This document shows positions 17,721-25,714 of a DNA stretch of 32,918 nucleotides, in pieces. This stretch comes from an uncultured Lachnospiraceae bacterium (GTDB taxonomy: Bacteria > Bacillota > Clostridia > Lachnospirales > Lachnospiraceae): positions 1 through 32,918 of the forward strand of contig CAMQZX010000012.1 of the NCBI GenBank assembly GCA_947039785.1, read 5' to 3'. Positions within the stretch are counted from its first letter, which is position 1. Every line of letters starts with the position of its first letter. A program made the translations under genes and the position numbers. The notes below the pieces were generated by a model, which worked only from the letters and a program-made list of their open reading frames with translations, was not told the DNA's origin and did no database searches.

Positions 17721-18794
17721 ATGGAAGATACAATAAAGCCTTTAAATGTACTTGTATGCGGAACAAACTTTGGGCGGGTGTACATTAAAGGGATTCAGAA
17801 AAATAAGAAATTTAGAATTGCAGGGATTTTGTCCCATGGGAGCAATCAATCCAGACGTATTGCAGAAGAATGCAATGTTCCTCTTTATACGGACATGGAC
17901 AAAGTGTCAAAAAAAGAATTTGATTTGGCCTGTGTTGTGGTTAGATCCACTGTTGTAGGTGGAAAAGGTTCTGTTATTACTAATGAATTATTGAGCAAGG
18001 GAATTGATGTAATTCAGGAGCATCCGGTTCATTATAACGATCTGGTGCAGGCCATAAAGCTTGCTAGGAAAAATGATTGCATATATCAGGTAAACAGTTT
18101 TTACCCTTTTATTGAAAGTGTACGCAGTTTTATTAAACTATCAAATCAGGTTCTTACAATAGGCCAGCCGCTTTATATTGACGCAACCTGCAGTCTGCAG
18201 GTGCTCTTTCCGATGGTCGATATTCTGGGGAGAGCAGTGGGCGGATTCAGCCCTTGGAGGTTACGCAATGTGGAATCCGCAGAAAGTGGCTTGCCGTTTA
18301 GTATCCTGATGGGAAAAATAAAGGATATACCAATAATATTAAAAATTCAAAATCAAATTGATCCTGCAGACCCGGATAATAATGGTTTTCTATTACATCG
18401 GGTAAGTATTGGAACTACAGAAGGAACGTTGAGTTTGACAGATTCCAATGGGCAGGTACAGTGGAATCCGCAGATGTATGTTCCGCATAATTCCGATGGG
18501 GTACTGGATATGTACGGAAATAATCGGTATTTGGACCTTTATGTAAGTGAGGAAGTTCCTGATATACATACAGGACAATACCGGGACGTTTATGAGAATA
18601 TCTGGCCTTCTGGTATCAGCACGATGCTGGATAATTTCATAGAAATTAAAAATGATAAAATGCAAAGGGAACTGCAGACACAGCGTTTGCTTACGGCAAG
18701 TAAAATTTGGCGTGAAATTGCGGAGGAAATAGGGAATCCACAATTTATTAAAACACCGGATAGAAAAGGGACCCCTTTAAGTGTAATAAACTGA
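17721..18794 (+). CDS. thiazolinyl imide reductase
   Basis: A 357-residue NADPH-dependent oxidoreductase of the Irp3/YbtU/PchG family that reduces one enzyme-bound thiazoline to a thiazolidine during assembly. Family signs are the Rossmann start NVLVCGTNFGRVYIKG, ILSHGSNQSRRIAEE, VGGKGS and the conserved QEHPVH segment. The ATG at 17721 follows GAAAGGAG. It is the last gene of the NRPS operon, 20 nt after NRPS 2. Its presence independently confirms that thiazoline rings are formed upstream. Which of the three rings it reduces cannot be told; by analogy with yersiniabactin and pyochelin the second is likely. Confidence 0.93.
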   Translation: MEDTIKPLNVLVCGTNFGRVYIKGIQKNKKFRIAGILSHGSNQSRRIAEECNVPLYTDMDKVSKKEFDLACVVVRSTVVGGKGSVITNELLSKGIDVIQEHPVHYNDLVQAIKLARKNDCIYQVNSFYPFIESVRSFIKLSNQVLTIGQPLYIDATCSLQVLFPMVDILGRAVGGFSPWRLRNVESAESGLPFSILMGKIKDIPIILKIQNQIDPADPDNNGFLLHRVSIGTTEGTLSLTDSNGQVQWNPQMYVPHNSDGVLDMYGNNRYLDLYVSEEVPDIHTGQYRDVYENIWPSGISTMLDNFIEIKNDKMQRELQTQRLLTASKIWREIAEEIGNPQFIKTPDRKGTPLSVIN

Positions 18795-18795
18795 T

Positions 18796-18837
18796 AATGC
18801 CTGTATGGGGCTAAAGAATGCCTGAACAGGAGCGACA
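18796..18837 (+). other. intergenic conserved motif, copy A (upstream of copper operon)
   Basis: The segment starts AATGCCT, continues GGGGCTAAAGAATG and ends GGAGCGACA. It matches copies B (23157-23197) and C (29657-29697), with one extra base before GGAGCG and one G missing after it. It lies right after the imide reductase stop and before the hairpin at 18854, so it would be in the 3' UTR of the NRPS transcript or the far upstream region of copA. The codon phase of differences shows no coding pattern. Function unknown. Confidence 0.4.
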
Positions 18838-18853
18838 TATCCCTGGAAATTAT

Positions 18854-18896
18854 ATATAATAGCAATTGGTTAGATATCGGCCAATTGCTATTATAT
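18854..18896 (+). terminator. 16-bp perfect hairpin ending the NRPS operon
   Basis: ATATAATAGCAATTGG (18854-18869) pairs perfectly with CCAATTGCTATTATAT (18881-18896) around an 11-nt loop. There is no long T tract behind it, but the 3' arm itself is AT-rich at its end. It lies 60 nt after the reductase stop and most likely terminates the NRPS transcript. Its 3' arm overlaps the copA promoter/CsoR operator, so it could also affect copA. Confidence 0.6.
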
Positions 18897-18914
18897 TACC
18901 TTGTAGGGTAATAT
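18885..18914 (+). promoter_or_regulatory. copA promoter with CsoR-type operator
   Basis: An inverted repeat, ATATTACC (18893-18900) and GGTAATAT (18907-18914) around TTGTAG, resembles CsoR operators, which carry TACC..GGGTA cores. It falls within a possible promoter: TTGCTA (18885-18890) and TAATAT (18909-18914) with an 18-bp spacer, so a bound repressor would block RNA polymerase. CsoR is encoded in the same operon, giving a standard copper-relieved feedback loop. A second GC-rich patch (CACCCCACAGGGGAGGTG, 18934-18951) just before the start might be another site but is less symmetric. Confidence 0.65.
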
Positions 18915-18969
18915 ATATTTTTTAAAACTACATCACCCCACAGGGGAGGTGTGTAGAGAGGAGGATATA

Positions 18970-21261
18970 ATGAAAAAGGAGCAGTTTGATATTACTGGCA
19001 TGACATGTTCAGCGTGCTCATCAAGAGTTGAAAAGAGTGTATCTAAACTATCCGGAATGTCAGAAGTCAGCGTTAATTTGCTAAAAAATAGCATGGTAGT
19101 TAATTATGATGATGCAGCATTGAATACAAATGATATAGTAAATGCTGTTGTAAAAGCGGGGTATGGCGCGATTCCAAAAAGTAATGAGGTGAAACAGACA
19201 AAGGCGAATAATGCGGCTGTAAGCACGGCACAACTTGAACAACAGCAGATGAAGCGCAGATTAATTATCTCGATGATTTTTACGGTTCCATTATTTTATG
19301 TCTCTATGGGACATATGTTCAACTGGCCGCTACCTGGTTTTTTATTGGGAATGGATAATTCTATTAGTTTTGCATTTACGCAATTTTTGTTATTACTTCC
19401 TGTGATCTTTGTCAATTTTAAATACTTTAAACATGGATACAAAACATTGTTCAGCGGAGCACCTAATATGGATTCTCTTATTGCACTGGGTTCATCGGCG
19501 GCTACGATTTATGGTATTTATGCAATATATAAAATTGGCATTGGTTTAGGGCACGGGGATATGGATATGGTACACCAATTTTCTATGGATCTATACTTTG
19601 AATCAGCCGGAATGATATTGGCTTTGATTACATTGGGTAAATATTTTGAGGCCAGAGCAAAAGGGAGAACATCGGAAGCAATAGAAAAACTGATGGACTT
19701 AGCCCCTAAGATGGCAGTTGTTGAAAGAAATGGATTTGAACAACAGATTCCGGTAGAAGAGGTACAGACTGGTGACATTGTTATTGTAAAGGCAGGAGAG
19801 GCAATCCCGGTAGATGGTGTGATCAGAGAAGGAAGTGCTTCTATAGATGAATCGGCTTTGACTGGTGAGAGTGTCCCGGCAGATAAAAAAGCCGGGGACT
19901 CGGTTATCGGAGCAACCATAAATAAGTCTGGTTATTTTAAAATGCAGGTAACGAAAGTCGGAGAGGAAACTGCATTAGCCCAGATTATTAAATTGGTAGA
20001 TGATGCTACTTCATCTAAAGCACCTATTGCCAAATTAGCAGATAAAATAAGTGGTGTTTTCGTACCGGTGGTAATAGCAATCGCCCTTATAGCAATCATT
20101 GCATGGTTGTTAATGGGGTTTGGTTTTGAATTCGCATTATCAGTGGGAATCTCCATTTTGGTAATATCCTGTCCCTGTGCATTGGGACTGGCGACACCTA
20201 CAGCAATAATGGTTGGTACTGGAAAGGGTGCTGAAAATGGGATATTAATAAAATCGGCTGAATCTTTGGAGACAGCTCATAGCATTGATACGGTCGTTTT
20301 AGATAAAACTGGAACAGTCACACAGGGAAAACCAGAAGTAACAGACATTATGACGGCACCAGGAGTAAGTGAAGAAGAACTGCTGAGTATGGCTGCATCT
20401 ATGGAAAAACTGTCAGAGCACCCGCTGGGAGAAGCTATTGTTGCTAAAGCATTAAAATTAAACATTGCATTGAAATCCGTTACTGACTTTGTACAGATAC
20501 CGGGACAAGGCATTGTTGGTGTTATGAACAAGGAAACCTGTTATGCGGGGAATAAAAAAATGTTGGCGGAAAAGGGTGTCAAGTTCGAGGGTTTTGATCT
20601 GAAGGGTAATGCATTTGCCGATCAAGGAAAAACACCGCTATATTTCGTGAAAAATAGTAAAATTCTAGGAATTATTGCGGTGGCAGATGTTGTTAAGCCA
20701 ACAAGCCGTCAGGCGATTAGTGAATTAGCACAACAGGGAATTGATGTCATTATGCTTACGGGTGACAATGAAAAAACCGCAGAGGCAATCAGAAAGCAGG
20801 TTGGCATATCCAGGGTTATTTCAGAGGTGTTGCCGCAAGATAAAGAAAAAGAAATTCGGAATCTGCAGGGAAAAGGAAAAAAGGTTGCCATGGTTGGTGA
20901 TGGTATTAATGATGCGCCGGCACTGGTACGGGCAGATGTAGGAATAGCCATTGGTGCAGGAACCGATATTGCAATGGAATCAGCGGATATTGTGCTGATG
21001 AAGAGTGATTTACTTGACGTTGCAACCGCAATTAGACTGAGTAAAGCTGTTATTAGAAATATAAGGCAGAATTTGTTTTGGGCATTTTTTTATAATGTAA
21101 TCGGTATTCCAGTAGCGGCGGGGATTTTTTATCTGTCATGGGGGCTAAAACTAAATCCTATGATTGGTGCAGCCGCTATGAGTTTGAGTTCTTTATGTGT
21201 TGTGTCAAATGCATTGAGGCTTAAATTCTTTAAACCGCACTTTTTAAAGATTGAAAACTAA
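18970..21261 (+). CDS. copA: Cu(I)-exporting P1B-type ATPase CopA
   Basis: A 763-residue membrane ATPase that pumps Cu(I) out of the cytoplasm. It has one N-terminal HMA domain (GMTCSAC, residues 10-16), eight predicted membrane helices, the actuator loop TGES, the transport motif CPC (Cys401-Cys403, SCPCALGLATP), the phosphorylated DKTGT (Asp445), SEHPLG and GDGINDAP. Helix 7 NVIG and the final MSLSSLCVVSNALR are the P1B-1 copper signature. The ATG at 18970 follows AGAGAGGAGGAT and is chosen over a GTG at 18949. CopZ and CsoR follow, giving a classic copper operon behind a CsoR-type operator. Confidence 0.95.
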   Translation: MKKEQFDITGMTCSACSSRVEKSVSKLSGMSEVSVNLLKNSMVVNYDDAALNTNDIVNAVVKAGYGAIPKSNEVKQTKANNAAVSTAQLEQQQMKRRLIISMIFTVPLFYVSMGHMFNWPLPGFLLGMDNSISFAFTQFLLLLPVIFVNFKYFKHGYKTLFSGAPNMDSLIALGSSAATIYGIYAIYKIGIGLGHGDMDMVHQFSMDLYFESAGMILALITLGKYFEARAKGRTSEAIEKLMDLAPKMAVVERNGFEQQIPVEEVQTGDIVIVKAGEAIPVDGVIREGSASIDESALTGESVPADKKAGDSVIGATINKSGYFKMQVTKVGEETALAQIIKLVDDATSSKAPIAKLADKISGVFVPVVIAIALIAIIAWLLMGFGFEFALSVGISILVISCPCALGLATPTAIMVGTGKGAENGILIKSAESLETAHSIDTVVLDKTGTVTQGKPEVTDIMTAPGVSEEELLSMAASMEKLSEHPLGEAIVAKALKLNIALKSVTDFVQIPGQGIVGVMNKETCYAGNKKMLAEKGVKFEGFDLKGNAFADQGKTPLYFVKNSKILGIIAVADVVKPTSRQAISELAQQGIDVIMLTGDNEKTAEAIRKQVGISRVISEVLPQDKEKEIRNLQGKGKKVAMVGDGINDAPALVRADVGIAIGAGTDIAMESADIVLMKSDLLDVATAIRLSKAVIRNIRQNLFWAFFYNVIGIPVAAGIFYLSWGLKLNPMIGAAAMSLSSLCVVSNALRLKFFKPHFLKIEN

Positions 21262-21289
21262 AATTATAACAATAAAGGAGAATACAAAT

Positions 21290-21499
21290 ATGAAGAAAAC
21301 AATTAGTATTGAAGGTATGGTGTGTGGCAACTGTGTAAAGCATGTGGAGGAAGCCCTACATGAACTTAGTGGTGTTTCAGGTGTTGATGTAAGTCTTGAA
21401 AATAAAAACGCAACGGTTACTGTAAGTGAGGGCGTAGACAATACCGTTCTGGAGCAGGCTATTGTAGATGCAGGATATGAAGTAAAAGGAATCGTTTGA
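21290..21499 (+). CDS. copZ: copper chaperone CopZ-like HMA protein
   Basis: A 69-residue single-domain HMA metallochaperone. The N-terminal GMVCGNC loop is the Cu(I)-binding CxxC. It has the ferredoxin-like length of CopZ/Atx1 proteins and would hand Cu(I) to CopA. The ATG at 21290 follows AAAGGAG by 9 nt; an upstream ATG at 21251 inside the copA end is less likely. It lies 28 nt after copA, and its stop overlaps the possible TTG start of csoR. Confidence 0.9.
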   Translation: MKKTISIEGMVCGNCVKHVEEALHELSGVSGVDVSLENKNATVTVSEGVDNTVLEQAIVDAGYEVKGIV

Positions 21500-21501
21500 G
21501 T

Positions 21502-21765
21502 ATGAAAGCAGACCGTAAATATATTTATACAATGCTCAAAACTGCGCGTGGTCAGATAGAGGGTATAATCAAAATGGTTGACGAGGATCGCTATTGCATG
21601 GATATCTCCAATCAGTTATTAGCAACTCAATCCATATTAAAAGCAGTGAATATAAAAATCATTGAAGCTCATGTGCGTTCCTGCGTAAAAGAGGCATTAG
21701 AAGAAGGAAATACAGATGAGAAGATGGAGGAAATACTTAGCCTGTTTACAAATATGAGCAAATGA
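21502..21765 (+). CDS. csoR: copper-sensing repressor CsoR
   Basis: An 87-residue all-helical CsoR/RcnR-family repressor. The Cu(I) ligand set is complete: Cys32, His57 and Cys61 (YCMD, then AHVRSC) with the same 25 and 29 residue offsets as Mycobacterium CsoR Cys36/His61/Cys65. The presence of both cysteines points to copper rather than formaldehyde or nickel. The ATG at 21502 is taken; an in-frame TTG at 21496 lies inside the copZ stop. It likely binds the inverted repeat at 18893-18914 and represses its own operon until Cu(I) binds. Confidence 0.92.
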   Translation: MKADRKYIYTMLKTARGQIEGIIKMVDEDRYCMDISNQLLATQSILKAVNIKIIEAHVRSCVKEALEEGNTDEKMEEILSLFTNMSK

Positions 21766-21782
21766 TATAGGAGGAAAAAGAG

Positions 21783-22955
21783 TTGTTAAACGCAATAGAA
21801 GAAAAAACAATGGTCCAGTTTTTGGGCAGATTTACCGCACAGCCTTTTCGTATTCGATTTAGCGGTAACGAATATCTGGTGGGAGAAGGAAATCCAACTT
21901 TTACAGTGGATTTCAAAAAGCCAATACCAGTATCCAAATTAATTAATAGTACGTCTCTCGCTCTTGGTGAAGCATACATGGACGGGGATCTGGAAATAGA
22001 GGGTGACTTATACCAGGCTTTGGACCATTTTTTGGGTCAGATGGATAAGTTTGCTGTGGACGAAAATGCTCTCAAAAAATTAATGTTTTCGTCCACTTCC
22101 AAAAAAAATCAGAAAATTGAGGTGTCAAGTCATTACAATATTGGAAACGATTTTTATGAATTATGGTTAGATAAGTCAATGAATTACTCTTGTGCTTATT
22201 TCCGTCATGATGATGATACTCTCTTTCAGGCCCAGTTAAACAAAACAGATTATATATTGCGAAAATTACGTCTTAATGAAGGCATGTCTCTATTGGATAT
22301 CGGATGCGGGTGGGGATATCTTCTAATTGAAGCTGCTAAAAAATACAAGGTGAAGGGAACCGGTATTACCCTGAGCACCGAACAGTATAATGAGTGCCAG
22401 CGGCGAATTAAGCAGGAGGGCGTTGAGGACTTTGTGACTGTCGAGTTGATGGACTATCGTGATTTAGTGAAGCCAGGAAAACAATATGATCGTATTGTTA
22501 GCGTGGGCATGGTGGAACATGTGGGAAGGGATAATTACCAACTTTTCATAGACTGTGTAAGAGATGTATTAAAAGATGGAGGCATGTTTTTACTGCATTT
22601 TATCAGTGCGTTGAAAGAACACCCAGGCGATCCTTGGATAAAAAAATATATTTTTCCAGGAGGAGTAATACCGAGTTTACGTGAGATAGTTTCAAGTTTG
22701 GCAGAAGACCAGTTTCATATCATTGACGTTGAAAATTTACGTTTACATTACAATAAAACCTTGCTGTATTGGCTGAAAAATTACAATGAGCATTTAGATG
22801 AAGTGAGGGAGGTATATAGTGAACGATTTGTGAGAATGTGGAACCTGTATCTTGCTTCCTGTGCTGCAACGTTCCATAACGGAATTATCGACCTTCATCA
22901 GATAATTGCAACCAAAGGAATTAACAACGAGCTGCCTCTTGTAAGATGGTATTAA
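21783..22955 (+). CDS. cfa: cyclopropane-fatty-acyl-phospholipid synthase
   Basis: A 390-residue SAM-dependent enzyme that adds a methylene bridge across double bonds of membrane phospholipid acyl chains. The SAM site LLDIGCGWGYL is at about residues 170-180; SHYNIGNDFY, MNYSCAYF, GITLSTEQ and VSVGMVEHVG are further family signatures. The start is a TTG at 21783 with AGGAGG 8 nt before it. It begins 17 nt after csoR with no terminator between, and a strong hairpin follows it. It therefore looks like the last gene of the copper operon, implying copper-linked membrane modification; the regulatory link is inference. Confidence 0.92.
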   Translation: MLNAIEEKTMVQFLGRFTAQPFRIRFSGNEYLVGEGNPTFTVDFKKPIPVSKLINSTSLALGEAYMDGDLEIEGDLYQALDHFLGQMDKFAVDENALKKLMFSSTSKKNQKIEVSSHYNIGNDFYELWLDKSMNYSCAYFRHDDDTLFQAQLNKTDYILRKLRLNEGMSLLDIGCGWGYLLIEAAKKYKVKGTGITLSTEQYNECQRRIKQEGVEDFVTVELMDYRDLVKPGKQYDRIVSVGMVEHVGRDNYQLFIDCVRDVLKDGGMFLLHFISALKEHPGDPWIKKYIFPGGVIPSLREIVSSLAEDQFHIIDVENLRLHYNKTLLYWLKNYNEHLDEVREVYSERFVRMWNLYLASCAATFHNGIIDLHQIIATKGINNELPLVRWY

Positions 22956-22993
22956 TTCAGAAAATGAGTGCAGCAAATAAATGATTTTTTATT

Positions 22994-23031
22994 GGGCTGT
23001 ATTACTGTCATTTTGATAAGTAATACAGCCC
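22994..23031 (+). terminator. hairpin terminator after cfa
   Basis: GGGCTGTATTACT (22994-23006) pairs perfectly with AGTAATACAGCCC (23019-23031) around a 12-nt loop. The following bases (TTCGAAT) are only weakly T-rich, so termination may be partial. It separates the copper operon from feoA. Confidence 0.65.
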
Positions 23032-23267
23032 TTCGAATATAGAAAGTGCCATATGACATTGAATTCTTATTGATAATAATGGGACTATTTAAACAAACAC
23101 TGATTTTAGTCCCTGACAATTCCTTGATAATACTATAATTAGCCCGATAAATAATAAATGACTAAACGGGACTAAAGTATGACGCTATGGAGCGGACAGA
23201 ACCCCACTGTTTGGAGTAAAATGAAAAAGGTTAGAGATGACTAATTGAGATGGTAGGAGGTGAAAGT
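23032..23267 (+). promoter_or_regulatory. feoAB leader region with inverted repeat
   Basis: This is the main part of the 312-nt gap before feoA. It holds a perfect 9-bp inverted repeat, TTTAGTCCC (23105-23113) and GGGACTAAA (23168-23176), with a further GGGACTA at 23081. A -10-like TATAAT lies at 23134-23139, with CTGACA at 23113-23118 (a short 15-bp spacer). If that promoter is used, transcription starts near 23146, so the leader would contain motif copy B and the AGGAGG of feoA (23255-23260). I see no convincing Fur box. The right arm of the repeat lies inside the conserved motif. Confidence 0.45.
23157..23197 (+). other. intergenic conserved motif, copy B (feoAB leader)
   Basis: A 41-nt segment that starts AATGACTAAACGGGAC and ends GGAGCGGAC. 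It aligns without gaps to copy C (29657-29697), with 28 of 41 identical by eye, and with small gaps to copy A. It probably lies in the 5' UTR of feoA. A short CGCT/AGCG hairpin is possible inside it but is not conserved in copy C. It may be a structured metal-responsive RNA or a shared protein-binding site; neither is shown. Confidence 0.45.
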
Positions 23268-23486
23268 ATGACTTTAGCAGAGGGCGAAATCAACCATACG
23301 TATACAGTGGAACAATTCAGGCTTCCAATGGAGGTAGAAAAAAGATTGGAGGTACTTGGTATGACCCGAGGGACAAATATAATTGTTGCAAACAAAAAAG
23401 GACATGGAACAGAGATAGTAAAAATCCGTGGAACGAGGTTCGCAATAGGTAAAGGAATAACTGACAATATTTTGGTAAAGGAATGA
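23268..23486 (+). CDS. feoA: FeoA ferrous iron transport accessory protein
   Basis: A 72-residue SH3-like FeoA protein that assists FeoB in Fe(II) uptake. Family features are VEKRLEVLGMTRGTNI (the usual LxxLGhxxG segment) and a C-terminal RGTRFAIGKGIT. The ATG at 23268 has AGGAGG 7 nt before it; the in-frame ATG at 23250 lies upstream of this site and is rejected. It ends 4 nt before feoB. Confidence 0.92.
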   Translation: MTLAEGEINHTYTVEQFRLPMEVEKRLEVLGMTRGTNIIVANKKGHGTEIVKIRGTRFAIGKGITDNILVKE

Positions 23487-23490
23487 TATT

Positions 23491-25530
23491 ATGGCAGAGA
23501 GTATGACAATTGGATTTATTGGTAATCCAAACTGTGGAAAGACTACATTGTTCAATGCCTACACCGGCGCTAACTTAAAGGTTGCAAACTGGCCAGGAGT
23601 TACTGTTGAAAAAGTTGAAGGTGCGATGAAGTACCATGATATGAAAATAAAATTGATTGATTTACCAGGTACTTATAGTTTGACTTCATATACCATGGAG
23701 GAGCAGGTATCCAGGCAATTTATATTAAGCGATGAAGTTGACGTTATTATTGATGTAGTAGATGCCTCGGCACTAGAAAGAAATCTGTATCTGACTTTGC
23801 AGCTATTAGAGTTAGGTAAACCAGTAGTGGTGGCATTAAATATGATGGATATAGTTGAAAAACGGGGAATGGAGATTGACCTTCATCGCTTACCGGAAAT
23901 GTTGGGTATTCCGGTAATACCAGTATCGGCAAGAAGGAGGACAGGATTAGATGTACTAATACATGCAGCAGCACATCATAAAAATTGTGCCGATCCGGAT
24001 TGTCTGATACATAATCATTCATCAAAGACCAAACATATACATGATCACCACAAAGACTTCGCAATGGTATATAGCGATTGGATAGAAGACAGAATTGATG
24101 TGGTTATCAGTCAACTTAAAAAAGAATATTCTGATATATCCAACTATAGATGGCACGCTATTAAATTATTGGAAGAGGACAGGGAAATTACTAACCGGTA
24201 TCCGTTGCTTGGAGCTTTAGCAAGTAGAAGCTACGAAACAGACATCATTAATGAGAAATATGATTTTATTGAGGAAATCGTTGAGGAGGTTTTAGTCAAT
24301 AAGAGTAGAAAAGAGGAAACTACAGATAAAGTGGACAAGTGGCTAACCAATAAGTGGTTAAGTATTCCTATTTTTTTGGCGGTGATGGCCCTGGTATTCT
24401 TCCTGACATTTACGATTGGAGATTGGATAAAAGGATATTTTGAGATCGGTATAGAAATGCTTTCCGCTACGGTAGTGGGAGTCTTAGAAAATATACGCGT
24501 AAATAGTATTATTATTTCTCTTATCACAGATGGAATCATTGCGGGGGTAGGAGGAATATTGACATTTCTTCCAAACATTATAATTCTTTTTTTAGCTTTA
24601 GCATTTTTGGAGGACAGCGGATACATGGCTAGAGTCGCATATGTAATGGACGGAATCATGGGAAAGATGGGATTGTCTGGTCGGGCATTTATTCCAATGG
24701 TATTAGGGTTTGGTTGTTCGGTTCCAGCGATTATGGCTTCCCGTGCATTGGAGAACAGAAGAGATCGTCTAAAGACTATGCTGGTTACTCCGTTTATGTC
24801 CTGCAGTGCAAGGCTTCCTATATATATATTGTTTTCAGGTATGTTTTTTAAGGAAAATGCTATGCTGGTCGCGTACCTTATGTATTTGATTGGTATTTTG
24901 GTTGCTTTACTTGTATCATGGATTATTCATTTGTTTGATAAAAAATCTATGCAAAACGCTTTGCTAATAGAACTTCCGGAGTATAAGGCACCGAGTATGA
25001 GAACTGTTGGCATATACGTTTGGGAAAAGGTGAAGGATTATCTGACAAAAGCTGGCACAACAATATTTGTTGCATCAATCGCCATGTGGTTCCTCCTGAA
25101 TTTCGGTTCTTCTGGTTATTCGGCTGATATGACACATAGCTTTGGCGCTTCTCTAGGGAAATTTATAGTTCCGTTCTTTGAACCGGTTGGATTAGGTTAT
25201 TGGCAAATTGCTGTGGCATTAATTGCTGGTATATCGGCAAAAGAAGTCGTTGTATCGAGCTGTGCCGTATTATTTGGTATACCGAACTTAAATTCGGCTG
25301 CTGGTATGGAGACTCTTGCAGGAGTATTAGGTGCGGCAGGTTTCGGCGCATTAAATGCATTCTGTCTGATGGTATTTTGTTTGCTGTATATTCCATGTGC
25401 AGCTGCGCTGGCTACAATTAAGAAAGAATCTGGTAGTTGGAAATGGCTGGGGATGACAGCACTATTCCAGATTGTGGTCGCTTGGGTAGTGACCTTTATA
25501 ATATATCGTGTTGGTCTTTTAATAATTTGA
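23491..25530 (+). CDS. feoB: FeoB ferrous iron transporter
   Basis: A 679-residue Fe(II) importer with an N-terminal G domain (G1 GNPNCGKTT at 11-19, G3 DLPGTYSL, G4 NMMD) and a membrane part with two Gate repeats (DSGYMARVAYVMDGIMGKMGLS; GFGCSVPAIMASRALENRRDR; later AKEVVVSSCAVLFG). Between the G domain and the membrane part is a His/Cys-rich stretch (HHKNCADPDC, HNH, HIHDHH), which might bind metal. Length fits FeoB proteins that lack a fused FeoA/FeoC. It is the main iron uptake system visible here. Confidence 0.96.
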   Translation: MAESMTIGFIGNPNCGKTTLFNAYTGANLKVANWPGVTVEKVEGAMKYHDMKIKLIDLPGTYSLTSYTMEEQVSRQFILSDEVDVIIDVVDASALERNLYLTLQLLELGKPVVVALNMMDIVEKRGMEIDLHRLPEMLGIPVIPVSARRRTGLDVLIHAAAHHKNCADPDCLIHNHSSKTKHIHDHHKDFAMVYSDWIEDRIDVVISQLKKEYSDISNYRWHAIKLLEEDREITNRYPLLGALASRSYETDIINEKYDFIEEIVEEVLVNKSRKEETTDKVDKWLTNKWLSIPIFLAVMALVFFLTFTIGDWIKGYFEIGIEMLSATVVGVLENIRVNSIIISLITDGIIAGVGGILTFLPNIIILFLALAFLEDSGYMARVAYVMDGIMGKMGLSGRAFIPMVLGFGCSVPAIMASRALENRRDRLKTMLVTPFMSCSARLPIYILFSGMFFKENAMLVAYLMYLIGILVALLVSWIIHLFDKKSMQNALLIELPEYKAPSMRTVGIYVWEKVKDYLTKAGTTIFVASIAMWFLLNFGSSGYSADMTHSFGASLGKFIVPFFEPVGLGYWQIAVALIAGISAKEVVVSSCAVLFGIPNLNSAAGMETLAGVLGAAGFGALNAFCLMVFCLLYIPCAAALATIKKESGSWKWLGMTALFQIVVAWVVTFIIYRVGLLII

Positions 25531-25547
25531 GAGAAAGGTGAGAGAAA

Positions 25548-25694
25548 ATGGTAATTACATTTGTGATCGCTGCAGGTATTGCAGTCTATACCATATTAGT
25601 ATTGCGGAATAAGATCGCTGACATAAAAAAAGGGAGATTTTGTAACTGTGATTGTGGTTTGTGTAGTGTGGATAACTGCAATAAAAAGGGATAA
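25548..25694 (+). CDS. FeoB-associated Cys-rich membrane peptide
   Basis: A 48-residue peptide with one N-terminal membrane helix (residues 2-20, MVITFVIAAGIAVYTILVL) and a Cys-rich C-terminus, CNCDCGLCSVDNC (five Cys). This is the layout of the short FeoB-associated Cys-rich membrane proteins common in Firmicutes, which are thought to bind Fe or Fe-S near FeoB. The ATG at 25548 follows GAAAGGTGAGAGAA and lies 17 nt after feoB. Confidence 0.85.
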   Translation: MVITFVIAAGIAVYTILVLRNKIADIKKGRFCNCDCGLCSVDNCNKKG

Positions 25695-25714
25695 CAGCTA
25701 AGGGAGGACAAAGG

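Noticed and set aside
23120..23150. Fur box before feoA (TTGATAATACTATAATTA)
   Set aside because: Only partial similarity to the GATAAT repeat pattern, easily reached by chance in AT-rich DNA; arms do not pair well.
23157..23244. Motif copies as short upstream peptides
   Set aside because: Copy B hits a stop after five codons, copy A likewise, and mismatches between copies B and C are spread over all codon positions.
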